Assembly: GCF_042678185.1 (NCBI RefSeq)
Contig: NZ_JBHUDQ010000001.1
From: Ramlibacter ginsenosidimutans
GTDB taxonomy: Bacteria > Pseudomonadota > Gammaproteobacteria > Burkholderiales > Burkholderiaceae_C
Direction: 5' to 3' (one strand)
Length of the DNA stretch: 64,000 bases
Shown: in pieces, positions 43,957 to 53,644 of the stretch
Numbering within the stretch: the first letter of the stretch is position 1
Layout of the letters: each line of letters opens with the position of its first letter
Program-made: the position numbers and the translations under genes
Notes under the pieces: generated by a model
The model's input: only the letters and a program-made list of their open reading frames with translations
Database searches by the model: none
What the model was told of the DNA's origin: nothing

Positions 43957-44543
43957 GCGCGGCTCTTTCCCGCGTCGACGCAGCGCCGCAGCTTGTCCAG
44001 CCCGCGGTGGCGGATCACCCGGACGTTTCCGGGCGACAGCCCGAGCTGCGCACCCACCGTGTCGGAAGGCTGATCTTCGTAGAAGGTGAGCACCAGGACG
44101 GAGCGTTCGCGCTCGGGCAGGCGCTCCAGGCAATCGGCCACGCGGCGTTCGTCGAGTCGCGGCGCCACATGCGCGTCGGCCTGCGGCACCGCTTCGGCAT
44201 AGCGCTCCAGCAGGTCCGCGCGCCGCAGTTCCGCACGGCGCTCGTCCATGATCGTCATCCGGCAAGTGCCCAGCACGAAGGACAACACCCTTTCGGGTTC
44301 GCGCAAGGCGCCGGCACGCAGCCGCTCGATCGCGAAGGTCAGCACCTGCTGGACGAGGTCGGCTGCCGCGTGCGCGTCCCGCAAGTGCCGCAGCCCGTAG
44401 CGTCGCACACGCGGCGCAAGCAGCCGGTAGAGCTCGGCCTCGGCTTCGCAGGCGTCCGGCGCCGCGGACGCGATGCGGCGTGCGAGCTCAACCTCGGGGC
44501 CGTCGGCGCTGACCTTGGCGGAGGAATCCACACTAAAAAGCAT
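43953..44543 (-). CDS. ECF RNA polymerase sigma factor
   Basis: 196 residues. Region 2 lies at about 35-100 (ELYRLLAPRVRRYGLRHLRD, then LVQQVLTFAIERLR) and region 4 at about 145-190 (LPERERSVLVLTFYEDQPSD, LGLSPGNVRVIRHRGLDKLR). There is no region 1 or 3, as in extracytoplasmic-function sigma factors. Start at ATG 44543 gives the usual length. Translationally coupled to the ZAS anti-sigma factor. Target genes unknown; it is divergent from the MBL-fold gene across 91 bases, which could be a target. Confidence 0.9.
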   Translation of the reverse strand: MLFSVDSSAKVSADGPEVELARRIASAAPDACEAEAELYRLLAPRVRRYGLRHLRDAHAAADLVQQVLTFAIERLRAGALREPERVLSFVLGTCRMTIMDERRAELRRADLLERYAEAVPQADAHVAPRLDERRVADCLERLPERERSVLVLTFYEDQPSDTVGAQLGLSPGNVRVIRHRGLDKLRRCVDAGKSRA

Positions 44544-44634
44544 AGCAGAAGCGGGTCGCCAAAAATTCCTGTAACGCCCGCGGGACTCGCGCCACAACCT
44601 GCCGTCACCCACCCGCCCTTCAGGAGACAACCGC

Positions 44635-45366
44635 ATGATCACGGACGCCACCTCACGCACCAACATCCACGAGATCGCCGACGGCATCTACCGCATCAAC
44701 ACGCCCATCGACCTGCCGAACGGAGCCGGCTTCAGCTTCAACCAGTACCTCCTGGTCGACGACGAGCCGCTGCTGTTCCACACCGGTCCGCGCAAGCTCT
44801 TTGGCGCCGTGCGCGACGCGATGGCGGCCGTGATGCCGGTGCGCCGCCTGCGCTATGTCGGCTTCTCCCATTTCGAGGCCGACGAATGCGGCTCGCTCAA
44901 CGAGTGGCTCGCCATCGCGCCCGAGGCCGTCCCGCTGTGCGGGCGCGTGGGCGCGTTGATCTCCATTACCGACGTGGCCGACCGGCCCCCACGCGTGCTC
45001 GCCGATGGCGAGCAGCTCCCCGTGGGCCGGCACACCTTGCGATGGATGGACACTCCGCAGGTGCCGCACGGCTGGGACTGCGGGCTGCTCATGGATTCGC
45101 TGACTGGCACCTTCTTCTGCGGCGACCTGTTCACCCAGCCCGGACACGGTGACCAGCCGCTGACCGAAGGCGACATCCTCGGCCCGAGCGAGGGCTTTCG
45201 ACAGGCCATGGATTACTTCGCGCACGCTCCCCAGACCCCGGCGACCATCGAGCGCCTCGCGGACCTGCAACCGCGCACGCTCGCTTGCATGCATGGGAGC
45301 GCCTGGCGAGGCGACGGCGCAGCGCTGTTGCGCCAGTTGGCGCACGCGCTCGCCGGAAAGGAGTAG
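44635..45366 (+). CDS. MBL-fold protein, diiron oxygen-binding (ODP/FDP-like) type
   Basis: 243 residues. Ligands follow the flavodiiron pattern: GFSHFEADECGSLNEWL (H-x-E-x-D), CGDLFTQPG with an Asp, and CMHGSAW with a C-terminal His. Residues about 15-60 (GIYRINTPIDLPN, then NQYLLVDDEPLLFHTG) are the standard N-terminus. No flavodoxin domain is present, so it belongs to the ODP-like group that binds O2 or reacts with it through a diiron site. ATG 44635 has AGGAG upstream. Divergent from the ECF sigma gene. Confidence 0.82.
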   Translation: MITDATSRTNIHEIADGIYRINTPIDLPNGAGFSFNQYLLVDDEPLLFHTGPRKLFGAVRDAMAAVMPVRRLRYVGFSHFEADECGSLNEWLAIAPEAVPLCGRVGALISITDVADRPPRVLADGEQLPVGRHTLRWMDTPQVPHGWDCGLLMDSLTGTFFCGDLFTQPGHGDQPLTEGDILGPSEGFRQAMDYFAHAPQTPATIERLADLQPRTLACMHGSAWRGDGAALLRQLAHALAGKE

Positions 45367-45667
45367 CGGCTGCGGCGCGCCTCGGTTCGTGCGCGCGCCT
45401 CGCGAGCACCTTCCGTGCTCCGGCAGCTCGGCGGGATTTCGGGGTTTACCCATCTTGCCGCGTCGAGCCAGCCCGACGAAGATCGCCGCTTCCCCAATCG
45501 ACAGAGCGCCCTGAGAAGCGAAAGCGTTCAGCCGCAATTTCGCTCCCGGCCAGCAGTCTGAATGCTCAACGACAACAACAACGAGGTGGAAGTCCGGTCC
45601 GTTTGCGTCTCGATCGGCCGTCCCGGAACTGTTGCATTGAGCGGCCTGTCCCCTCTGGCACGACACC
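45367..45667. other. 301-base stretch without a confident gene
   Basis: This gap separates the MBL-fold gene from the ABC operon. On the minus strand a frame is open through it (from an ATG at 45684), but it has no ribosome site and reads on through the MBL-fold gene, so I do not call it. A promoter for the downstream operon is expected here; I cannot locate convincing -35/-10 boxes. The sequence is slightly less GC-rich than its neighbours around 45530-45600. Confidence 0.4.
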
Positions 45668-46564
45668 TTGGCTGATTCGCTCACACAGCCGCACGCGAAG
45701 ATCGCGTCCGGCTCTCGCCGCTTTCCCCAGGCGGACCGGAACCGGGCCGCGCGAGGCCGAGGCTTCGCCTGGCGGCGCCTCCTTCATCGCATCTTCGTTG
45801 CGTTGATGTACTTCCTGATGCTGTGCCCGCTGATCGTGGTGGTCTGGCTCAGCTTCTTCAAGGACGCGATCCTCTACTTCCCGCCGAGCGGCTACACGCT
45901 CGCCTGGTACACGAAAGCGTGGGACAACCAGGCTTTCGCCAGCGGCTTCGTGATCAGCCTGCAGATCGCGCTGCTCGCGGCCGCGTGCGGCGTGGTGCTC
46001 GGCGTGCTCGCCACGCTGGGCATCGTGCGCCACCGCTTCCGCGGCGAGCGCGTCGTGAACACGCTGCTGCTCTCGCCGCTGCTCGTACCGGGCATCGTCG
46101 CCGGCATCGCGATCTACCTGTTCTACCTGGCCGCGGAGAACTGGCTCAACCGCGATATCGTCGGCACGTACGGCGGACTGGTCATCGCGCACGTGTGCCT
46201 GACCATTCCCTGGACCGTCCGGCTGGTCTCCGCCAACATGGTGGGCCTGGACCCGTCCATCGAGGAAGCCGCGCGCAACCTGGGCGCCAGCGGGCCGGTT
46301 GCATTCCTGCGGGTCACCCTGCCGATGTTGCGTCCCGCGATCGTGGCGGCCACGCTCTTCAGCTTCATCGTCTCCTTCGAGAACCTGGAGCTGTCGCTGT
46401 CCCTGGTCGGCCCGGGACGCACGACCCTGCCGATAGCGATCATGCAATACCTCGAATTCAACCTGGATCCCACGATCGCCGCAGTCGCGTCGGTGCAGAT
46501 CCTCCTGCTGGGCATCCTGATGCTGGTGACGGATCGCTTCGTGAAACTCAGTCGCGTGGTGTAG
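45668..46564 (+). CDS. ABC transporter permease, PotC-like
   Basis: 298 residues, six helices. Typical PotC-type features: LMLCPLIVVVWLSFFKD after the N-terminus, the EAA loop IEEAARNLGASGPVAFLRVT, and FSFIVSFENLELSLSL near the last helix. It is the membrane subunit of a spermidine/putrescine- or iron-type importer. The start is uncertain: TTG 45668 gives a reasonable cytosolic lead but has no clear ribosome site; the next in-frame ATG, at residue 47, would start inside the first membrane helix. The ATPase gene begins 4 bases after its stop. First gene of a seven-gene + strand cluster. Confidence 0.87.
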   Translation: MADSLTQPHAKIASGSRRFPQADRNRAARGRGFAWRRLLHRIFVALMYFLMLCPLIVVVWLSFFKDAILYFPPSGYTLAWYTKAWDNQAFASGFVISLQIALLAAACGVVLGVLATLGIVRHRFRGERVVNTLLLSPLLVPGIVAGIAIYLFYLAAENWLNRDIVGTYGGLVIAHVCLTIPWTVRLVSANMVGLDPSIEEAARNLGASGPVAFLRVTLPMLRPAIVAATLFSFIVSFENLELSLSLVGPGRTTLPIAIMQYLEFNLDPTIAAVASVQILLLGILMLVTDRFVKLSRVV

Positions 46565-46568
46565 GCAC

Positions 46569-47621
46569 ATGGCCAAGGTCTCCATCCAGGCGCTCGGAAA
46601 GCAGTTCGGCAACGCGGTGGCCGTGGCCGATTTCTCCCTGGACATCGCCGACGGCGAGCTGATCACGCTGCTCGGTCCCAGCGGTTGCGGGAAGACCACC
46701 ACGCTGCGCATGGTCGCCGGCTTCGTCGAGCCGACCGCCGGCTCCATCCTGGTCGGCGACCGCGACATCACGCGCCTGCCCGCGCACCGGCGCAACACCG
46801 GCATGGTGTTCCAGCGCTACGCACTCTTTCCGCACATGACGGTGGCCGAGAACGTTTCGTTCGGCCTCGAGATGCACAAGGTGCCGGTGGGCGAGCGCGA
46901 GGGGCGCATCCGCGCAGCGCTGGACATGGTGCGCATGACGCAGTTGCGCGACCGCTATCCACGGCAGTTGTCCGGGGGACAGCAGCAGCGCATTGCGGTG
47001 GCGCGCGCCCTGGCGATCCAGCCGGACGTGTTCCTGCTCGACGAGCCGCTGTCGAACCTCGATGCCAAGCTGCGCGTGGAAGTCCGCGACGAAATCCGCA
47101 GCCTGCAGCGCCGGCTCGGGCTGACCACCATTTTCGTCACCCACGACCAGGAGGAGGCGCTCGCGGTATCCGACCGCATGGCGGTCATGCACGACGGCAA
47201 GGTGCAGCAGGTGGGCACGCCCGAGTCGCTGTACGAAAGCCCGGCGAACCTGTTCGTGGCGGACTTCCTGGGCAAGATGAATTTCTTCCCGGGACGGCTC
47301 GAGTCGACCAACCGCTTCCTCACCGACAAGGGCCACTCGCTCGTGGTGGACCGCTCGATCACCGGCGGCACGCGCGTCGGCGTGCGGCCCGAGCGCATCA
47401 GCCTGCTCGCCCAACCGGCCACGGACAATGCCCTGGCGGGGGTTGTCGAATCGACGGTGTACCTGGGCTTCCAGATCGATGCACGCGTGCGGCTGCGCAC
47501 CGGCGAGTTGCTCAGTTGCCAGGTTCCGAACAGCCCCACCGCCGCGAGCGCACCAGTGGCCGTGGGCAGCGAGGTGTATGCGTGCTTCCGCCCCGCGGAC
47601 TGCGTCCTCTTCACCGAGTAG
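46569..47621 (+). CDS. ABC transporter ATP-binding protein, PotA-like
   Basis: 350 residues. Walker A is LLGPSGCGKTTTLRMVAGF, the Q-loop is MVFQRYALFPHMTV, the signature is LSGGQQQRIAVARAL, Walker B is VFLLDEPLSNLDAKLR and the switch is FVTHDQEEAL. The C-terminal TOBE domain (residues about 270-350) is present, as in PotA/FbpC. Flanked at 4-base spacing by both permease genes, so the transporter core is coupled. Energises import across the inner membrane. Confidence 0.94.
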   Translation: MAKVSIQALGKQFGNAVAVADFSLDIADGELITLLGPSGCGKTTTLRMVAGFVEPTAGSILVGDRDITRLPAHRRNTGMVFQRYALFPHMTVAENVSFGLEMHKVPVGEREGRIRAALDMVRMTQLRDRYPRQLSGGQQQRIAVARALAIQPDVFLLDEPLSNLDAKLRVEVRDEIRSLQRRLGLTTIFVTHDQEEALAVSDRMAVMHDGKVQQVGTPESLYESPANLFVADFLGKMNFFPGRLESTNRFLTDKGHSLVVDRSITGGTRVGVRPERISLLAQPATDNALAGVVESTVYLGFQIDARVRLRTGELLSCQVPNSPTAASAPVAVGSEVYACFRPADCVLFTE

Positions 47622-47625
47622 CGCG

Positions 47626-48513
47626 ATGGCAGGGAACAACGCCAACCCGAACTCCCGCGGCCAGGGCTGGGCGGCCGGCGCCGGCATGGCGTTTCCGGCT
47701 TCGATCGTCGTCCTCCTCGTCGTGGTCGTCCCCATCCTCATGCTGTTCCGCTACAGCTTCAACCGCTTCGACGCGGCGCAGATGACGGCGGCGTTCACGT
47801 TCGAGAACTACGTCAAGTTCTTCGCCGATCCGTATTACCGCCACGTGTTCTTCACCACGTTCGGCATCGCCGCACTGTGCACCGTGCTGGCGCTCGTCCT
47901 CGGTTTTCCCGTCGCCTACTTCCTCGCCCGGACCCAGAGCCGCTTCAAGAGCCTGCTGATCATCCTGCTGGTGTTTCCACTGCTCGTGGGCAACGTGGTG
48001 CGCGCCGCAGGCTGGATGGTGATCCTCGGCAACGCAGGCGTCGTGAATTCGATCCTGCGCGGCCTGCACCTCATTCACGATCCCATCCGGCTGTTGTACA
48101 CGCCGAGCGCGGTCGTCGTGGGCACCACGGCCGTCGTGCTGCCCTACTTCGTCCTGAGCCTGCAAAGCGTGCTCGAAGGCATCGACTTCTCCGTCGAGGA
48201 GGCTGCCCAGAACCTGGGAGCGGGGTTCTTCACGAGTTTCCGCCGCATCGTCCTGCCGATTGCCGCTCCAGGCGTGGCGGCCGGAACGGTGCTGGTGTTC
48301 ATCCTGTGCATGAACGCCTATGCCACGCCCGTGCTGCTCGGCGGCACCGGGCTCACGATGATGGCGCCGGCCCTCTACGACCAGATCACCAAGGGCTCGA
48401 ACTGGCCGTTCGGTTCAGCGATCGCGCTGGTGCTCGTCTGCGCGACGCTGGTCATGGCGCTGCTGTCGAACTGGCTGATCCATCGCCGCTACATCAGGAC
48501 CATGGCTTCATGA
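47626..48513 (+). CDS. ABC transporter permease, PotB-like
   Basis: 295 residues, six helices. Features: FPASIVVLLVVVVPILMLFR in the first helix, YSFNRFDAAQMTAAFTFENY in the first loop, EAA loop VEEAAQNLGAGFFTSFRRIV, and FILCMNAYATPVLLGGTG. It pairs with the PotC-like subunit to form the channel. Start at ATG 47626, 4 bases after the ATPase stop. The amidohydrolase gene follows 43 bases downstream. Order C-A-B, with the binding protein separated by three enzyme genes, is unusual. Confidence 0.92.
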   Translation: MAGNNANPNSRGQGWAAGAGMAFPASIVVLLVVVVPILMLFRYSFNRFDAAQMTAAFTFENYVKFFADPYYRHVFFTTFGIAALCTVLALVLGFPVAYFLARTQSRFKSLLIILLVFPLLVGNVVRAAGWMVILGNAGVVNSILRGLHLIHDPIRLLYTPSAVVVGTTAVVLPYFVLSLQSVLEGIDFSVEEAAQNLGAGFFTSFRRIVLPIAAPGVAAGTVLVFILCMNAYATPVLLGGTGLTMMAPALYDQITKGSNWPFGSAIALVLVCATLVMALLSNWLIHRRYIRTMAS

Positions 48514-48556
48514 AGTCCTGCCTTTCCCCACCCGTGCTTCCCCGGAGATTCCTTCC

Positions 48557-49807
48557 ATGACTGCCGTGTTGTTCAAGAATGGCGCCCTGCTCGACCCGCG
48601 CGAGCGCGAACTGCGCGAGGGCTATCACGTCCTGGTGGAGGACGGGCGCGTGAAGGAGGTCTCCGACCGCCCGTTGCGCAGCGAAGGCGCGCAGGTGATC
48701 GACGCCGCCGGGCTGACGATCATGCCGGGCCTCATCGACCTGCACGGGCACGTCATGGCCACGCAGTTGAACCTGCACACGCAGGGCCTGCTGCCCGATG
48801 CGCTGGTGACCATCCGGGCGCTGCCGATCATGGCGGGCATGCTGCGGCGCGGCTTCACCAGCTTGCGCGACGCCGGCGGCGCCGGGTGGGGCCTCAAGAG
48901 CGCCGTCGAGGACGGCAGCACGCCGGGTCCGCGCCTGTTCATCTCCGGGCGCGCGCTGAGCCAGACCGGCGGCCACGGCGACGGCCGCCCGCGTTCGGAC
49001 TACCTGCGGCCCACGAGCCTGTGCGGCTGCTGCTTCCGCGCAGGCGACATCTCACGGGTCGTGGACGGCGTGGACGCGCTGCGCAGGGCCGTGCGCGAGG
49101 AACTGCAGATGGGTGCCGACCAGATCAAGATCATGGGCTCCGGCGGCGTGGCCTCGCCCACCGATCCCATCGGTGCGTTCGGCTACTCGGAGGACGAAAT
49201 CCGCGCGGTGGTGGCCGAGGCAGCCGGTCGCCAGACCTACGTCATGGCCCACTGCTACACGGCGGAGGCGATCGAGCGCGCCGTGCGGCTCGGCGTTCGC
49301 ACGATCGAACACGCGAACCTGATCGACGAGCCCGTCGCGCAACTCATGGCCGAGAAAGGGGCGTATGCGGTGCCCACCCTGGTCACGTACGAAGCGCTGG
49401 CCAACGAAGGCGCGCAGTACGGGCTGCCGCTCGAAAGCGTCGAGAAGATCGCATCGGTGCGCACGGCGGGCCTGCACGCGCTGGAAATCCTCAAGCGCGC
49501 CGGCGTGAAGATCGGTTTCGGCACCGACCTCCTCGGGCCGTCGCAGCGCCTGCAAAGCGACGAATTCCGCATCCGCTCCGAAGTGCAGTCGCCGTTCGAG
49601 GTGATCCAGAGCGCCACCCTGATCGGCGCCGAGGTCCTGAACCGGACCGGGCAGCTCGGCGAACTGGTGCCGGGCGCGCATGCCGACGTGCTGCTCGTCG
49701 ACGGCAACCCGTACCGGGACCTGGGCTGCCTGCTTGGACAGGGTGAGCACATCCCGCTCGTGATGAAGGGCGGGCGCATCTACCACGACGAGACCGGAAG
49801 GAAGTAG
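48557..49807 (+). CDS. Amidohydrolase, imidazolonepropionase/prolidase-like (copy 1)
   Basis: 416 residues. The metal-binding barrel is complete: IDLHGHVMAT (HxH), Lys in ADQIKIMGSGG, MAHCYTAEAIER with a His, TIEHANLIDE with a His and GTDLLGPSQ with an Asp. N- and C-terminal beta-sandwich strands flank the barrel (LFKNGALLDP; HADVLLVDGNPY). This subgroup (COG1228-like) hydrolyses cyclic amides or imino-dipeptides; some members act on Xaa-Pro dipeptides. Cytoplasmic. Start at ATG 48557 has GGAG upstream. Second amidohydrolase begins 4 bases after the stop. Confidence 0.9.
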   Translation: MTAVLFKNGALLDPRERELREGYHVLVEDGRVKEVSDRPLRSEGAQVIDAAGLTIMPGLIDLHGHVMATQLNLHTQGLLPDALVTIRALPIMAGMLRRGFTSLRDAGGAGWGLKSAVEDGSTPGPRLFISGRALSQTGGHGDGRPRSDYLRPTSLCGCCFRAGDISRVVDGVDALRRAVREELQMGADQIKIMGSGGVASPTDPIGAFGYSEDEIRAVVAEAAGRQTYVMAHCYTAEAIERAVRLGVRTIEHANLIDEPVAQLMAEKGAYAVPTLVTYEALANEGAQYGLPLESVEKIASVRTAGLHALEILKRAGVKIGFGTDLLGPSQRLQSDEFRIRSEVQSPFEVIQSATLIGAEVLNRTGQLGELVPGAHADVLLVDGNPYRDLGCLLGQGEHIPLVMKGGRIYHDETGRK

Positions 49808-49811
49808 CGCC

Positions 49812-51420
49812 ATGGCGATGTCCAGCGACCACCCGTTCGCCCACGCCGAGGTTGGCGAAGAGTCGCGTGAACTGAACGCGGCGAAGGGCTGGCATCCGGC
49901 CGTTGCGGCAACCGGGCGCGACCGTGGCGCGGGCCCGTTCGAGCGACTGGTACTGCGCGGAGCGACGGTCATCGACGGCACCGGCGCGCCGCCCTGGGGT
50001 CCGGTCGACATCGTGGTGCAAGGCAACCGCATCACGGCGATCGTGTCCGTCGGGACTCCGCACAAGCCCATCCACCCGGACCGCCGGCCGGCCGCGGGTG
50101 ACCACGAGATCGATTGCCACGGCAAATTCGTCACGCCCGGCTTCATCGACTCGCACGCGCACATCGGAACGCCGTATCACTCGATGGCCGGCACCGTGCC
50201 TCCGGCCGACTACATCTACAAGCTGTGGCTGGCGCATGGCGTGACCACGGTGCGCGAGATGGGCTCCATCAACGGGCTCGGCTGGAACCTGCAGCAGAAG
50301 GACGCGGCCGCGCGCAACGCGATCGCGGCGCCCCACATCCTGGCGTACGCCTACTTTCCCGCGGTCAACGACCGCGTGAAGACGATCCACACGCCGGAGC
50401 AGGCGCGCGAGTGGGTGCGCAAGATCAAGGCGCGCGGCGCGGACGGCATCAAGTTCTTCGGCGCGCCGCCGGCCATCATGCAGGCCGCGCTGGACGAAGC
50501 GCGCGAGCAGGGCCTGCGCTCGGGATGCCACCACGCGCAGATGGGCGTGTCGCGCGTCAACGCGCTGAAGTCGGCGACCTGGGGACTGACCAGCTCCGAG
50601 CACTACTACGGGCTGCCGGAGGCGCTGTTCGAGAACCGCGTCGTCCAGGACTATCCGGCCGACTACAACTACAACGACGAATACTTCCGCTTCTCGGTCG
50701 CCGGGCAGACCTTCATGCAGGCGGCGCAGCCCGGCAGCGCGAAGTGGCGCGAGGTGATGGACCGGTTCCTGGAGCTGGGCCACACGTTCGTGCCGACCTT
50801 CAACATCTACGACGCCAATCGCGACCTGATGCGCGCGCGCCGCGCGGACTGGCACGACGACTACACCTGGAAGGCGATCTGGAAGTACTTCCAGCCGCAG
50901 CGCGGCGGACACGGCGCGTACTGGTACCGCTGGAGCACCACCAACGAGATCGAGTGGAAGCAGAACTACCGGCTGTGGATGCAGTTCATCAACGAGTACA
51001 AGAACCTCGGCGGCCGCGTGTGCGCCGGCAGCGACTCGGGCTTCATCTTCCAGATCTACGGCTTCGGCTTCGTGCGCGAGCTGGAGTTGCTGCAGGAAGC
51101 GGGATTCCACCCGCTCGAGGTGCTGCGCGCGGCCACCTCGCAAGGCGCTGCGCTGCTCGGCATCGAGGAGGAAGCCGGCACTGTGGACGTGGGCAAGCGC
51201 GCCGACCTGCTGGTGCACGACCACAATCCGCTGGAGGACTTCAAGCTGCTGTTCGGCACCGGGGCGATGCGCCTGGACGACGAGACCGGCCAGGTGGAGT
51301 GGCGCCGCTCTCTCAAATGGACCGTCAAGGGCGGCGTCGTGTACGACGCGGAACAACTGCTGGCCGACGTGCGCGAACTGGTCAAGGCCAGTTGGGACGG
51401 GGACCCGGAGGGACCGCCGC

Positions 51421-51431
<11 letters not shown>
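49812..51431 (+). CDS. Amidohydrolase family protein (copy 2, long form)
   Basis: 539 residues, longer than its neighbour because of an N-terminal lead and an insertion around residues 280-390 (WREVMDRFLELGHTFVPTFN, then a Trp/Tyr-rich segment with WKYFQPQRGGHGAYWYRW). Metal ligands: FIDSHAHIGTP (HxH), Lys in ADGIKFFGAPP, SGCHHAQMG, the SSEHYYGLPE block and CAGSDSGFIF with an Asp. The substrate is probably larger than that of copy 1. The start ATG at 49812 is 4 bases after copy 1; a second ATG at 49818 is also possible. The GTPase gene overlaps its end by 11 bases. Confidence 0.88.
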
Positions 51432-52464
<1,033 letters not shown>

Positions 52465-52510
52465 CGCGCCGCACCTCCAAGCACATCCAACCACCACCAG
52501 GAGCAACACG

Positions 52511-53578
52511 ATGAACAACCCCAAGCACACCACTTCCCTGAAGCGCCGCGACCTGCTCAAGATCGGCTCCGGCCTGGCTGTGGTGCCGGGCTTGCCCTTC
52601 CTTTCGCTGCCCGCGCACGCGGCGGACGACGAGGTGGTCGTCGGCACCTGGGGCGGGGATTACCAGAACCTGCTGCAGCAGTTCATCGCCCCGTCGATGA
52701 CGAAGGCCGGCGTCAACGTGGTGTACGACACCGGCAATGCCGTCGCGCGCACGACCAAGCTGAAAGCCGAGCACGGATCGCGCCGCGGCTCCATGGACGT
52801 GGCGCTGCTGGGCGACCTGGACATGTACGAGGCGTTCCGCAGCGATGCGCTCGCCACGCCGGACGCCAAGCTGGTGCCGAACCTGGCCAATGTGTACGAC
52901 CAGTTCCGCACGCCCTATTCCATCCCGCACATCTTCAGCGCGATGGTGATCGTCTACAACAAGGAGAAGTTCCAGACCAAGCCCGACTCCTTCCGCATCG
53001 CGCTGGAGCCGGCTTACAAGGGCCGCGTCGGCTTTTCCGACATCCTGTTCAACTTCAACACCTTGTTCGTCGGCCTCGCGGGCGGCGGGGCCGCCAACAG
53101 CTTCGAACCGGGGGAGAAGTTCCTGATGGAACTGAAGAAGAACCAGCCCAAGGTGTACCCGTCCAACGAGGCGGTGGCCGCAGCGTTCAAGTCCGGCGAG
53201 ATCTGGATGGCCTGCATGTGGAAGGCCCGCGCGCTGCAGTGGCGCGACGCGGGACTGCCGGTCGAGTACGTCATCCCCAAGGAAGGCGCGATCCCGGTCA
53301 CGTTCGAAGGCGCCGTGCCGAAGAACAGCCGACATCCGAAGGCAGCCTGGACGTACGCCAACGCCTTGCTGGATCCGGAGGGCCAGCGCCACTTCGCGCA
53401 GGCGATGGGCTACGCGCCGACCGTGCGTAACGCCAATCTGCCGCCCGAGCTGCAGGCCCGGGTCGGCTTCACCGACGACGAGATCAAGCGCATCCACAAG
53501 TACGACCTGAAGGTGCTGTACGAGACGAAGAACGCCTGCCTCGATTTCTGGAACAAGGAATTCAAGACCGGCCTGTAA
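52511..53578 (+). CDS. Periplasmic ABC substrate-binding protein (PotD/Fbp-like, Tat signal)
   Basis: 355 residues. A twin-arginine leader (KRRDLLKIGSGLAVV) ends near LPAHAAD. The mature protein begins VVVGTWGGDYQNLLQQF, typical of family 1/8 binding proteins linked to PotABC-like transporters, and continues with DVALLGDLDMYEAF and VFEGAVPKN-like second-lobe strands (ITFEG-type). Start at ATG 52511 has AGGAG upstream. It is the last gene of the cluster, 46 bases after the CobW-type gene, and supplies substrate to the permeases at the front. Ligand unknown; Tat export suggests that it may fold with a cofactor or metal. Confidence 0.9.
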   Translation: MNNPKHTTSLKRRDLLKIGSGLAVVPGLPFLSLPAHAADDEVVVGTWGGDYQNLLQQFIAPSMTKAGVNVVYDTGNAVARTTKLKAEHGSRRGSMDVALLGDLDMYEAFRSDALATPDAKLVPNLANVYDQFRTPYSIPHIFSAMVIVYNKEKFQTKPDSFRIALEPAYKGRVGFSDILFNFNTLFVGLAGGGAANSFEPGEKFLMELKKNQPKVYPSNEAVAAAFKSGEIWMACMWKARALQWRDAGLPVEYVIPKEGAIPVTFEGAVPKNSRHPKAAWTYANALLDPEGQRHFAQAMGYAPTVRNANLPPELQARVGFTDDEIKRIHKYDLKVLYETKNACLDFWNKEFKTGL

Positions 53579-53644
53579 GGCCGACGAGGCGCGGGGGCGG
53601 CTCCGGCGCGCATGGCGCGCCGGCCGACGCCCGCGGCGCGGCGC

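Noticed and set aside
44653..45684. A 343-codon minus-strand frame opposite the MBL-fold gene
   Set aside because: It overlaps the MBL-fold gene completely, has no ribosome site and no domain; the part in the 45.4-45.7 kb gap is noted separately.
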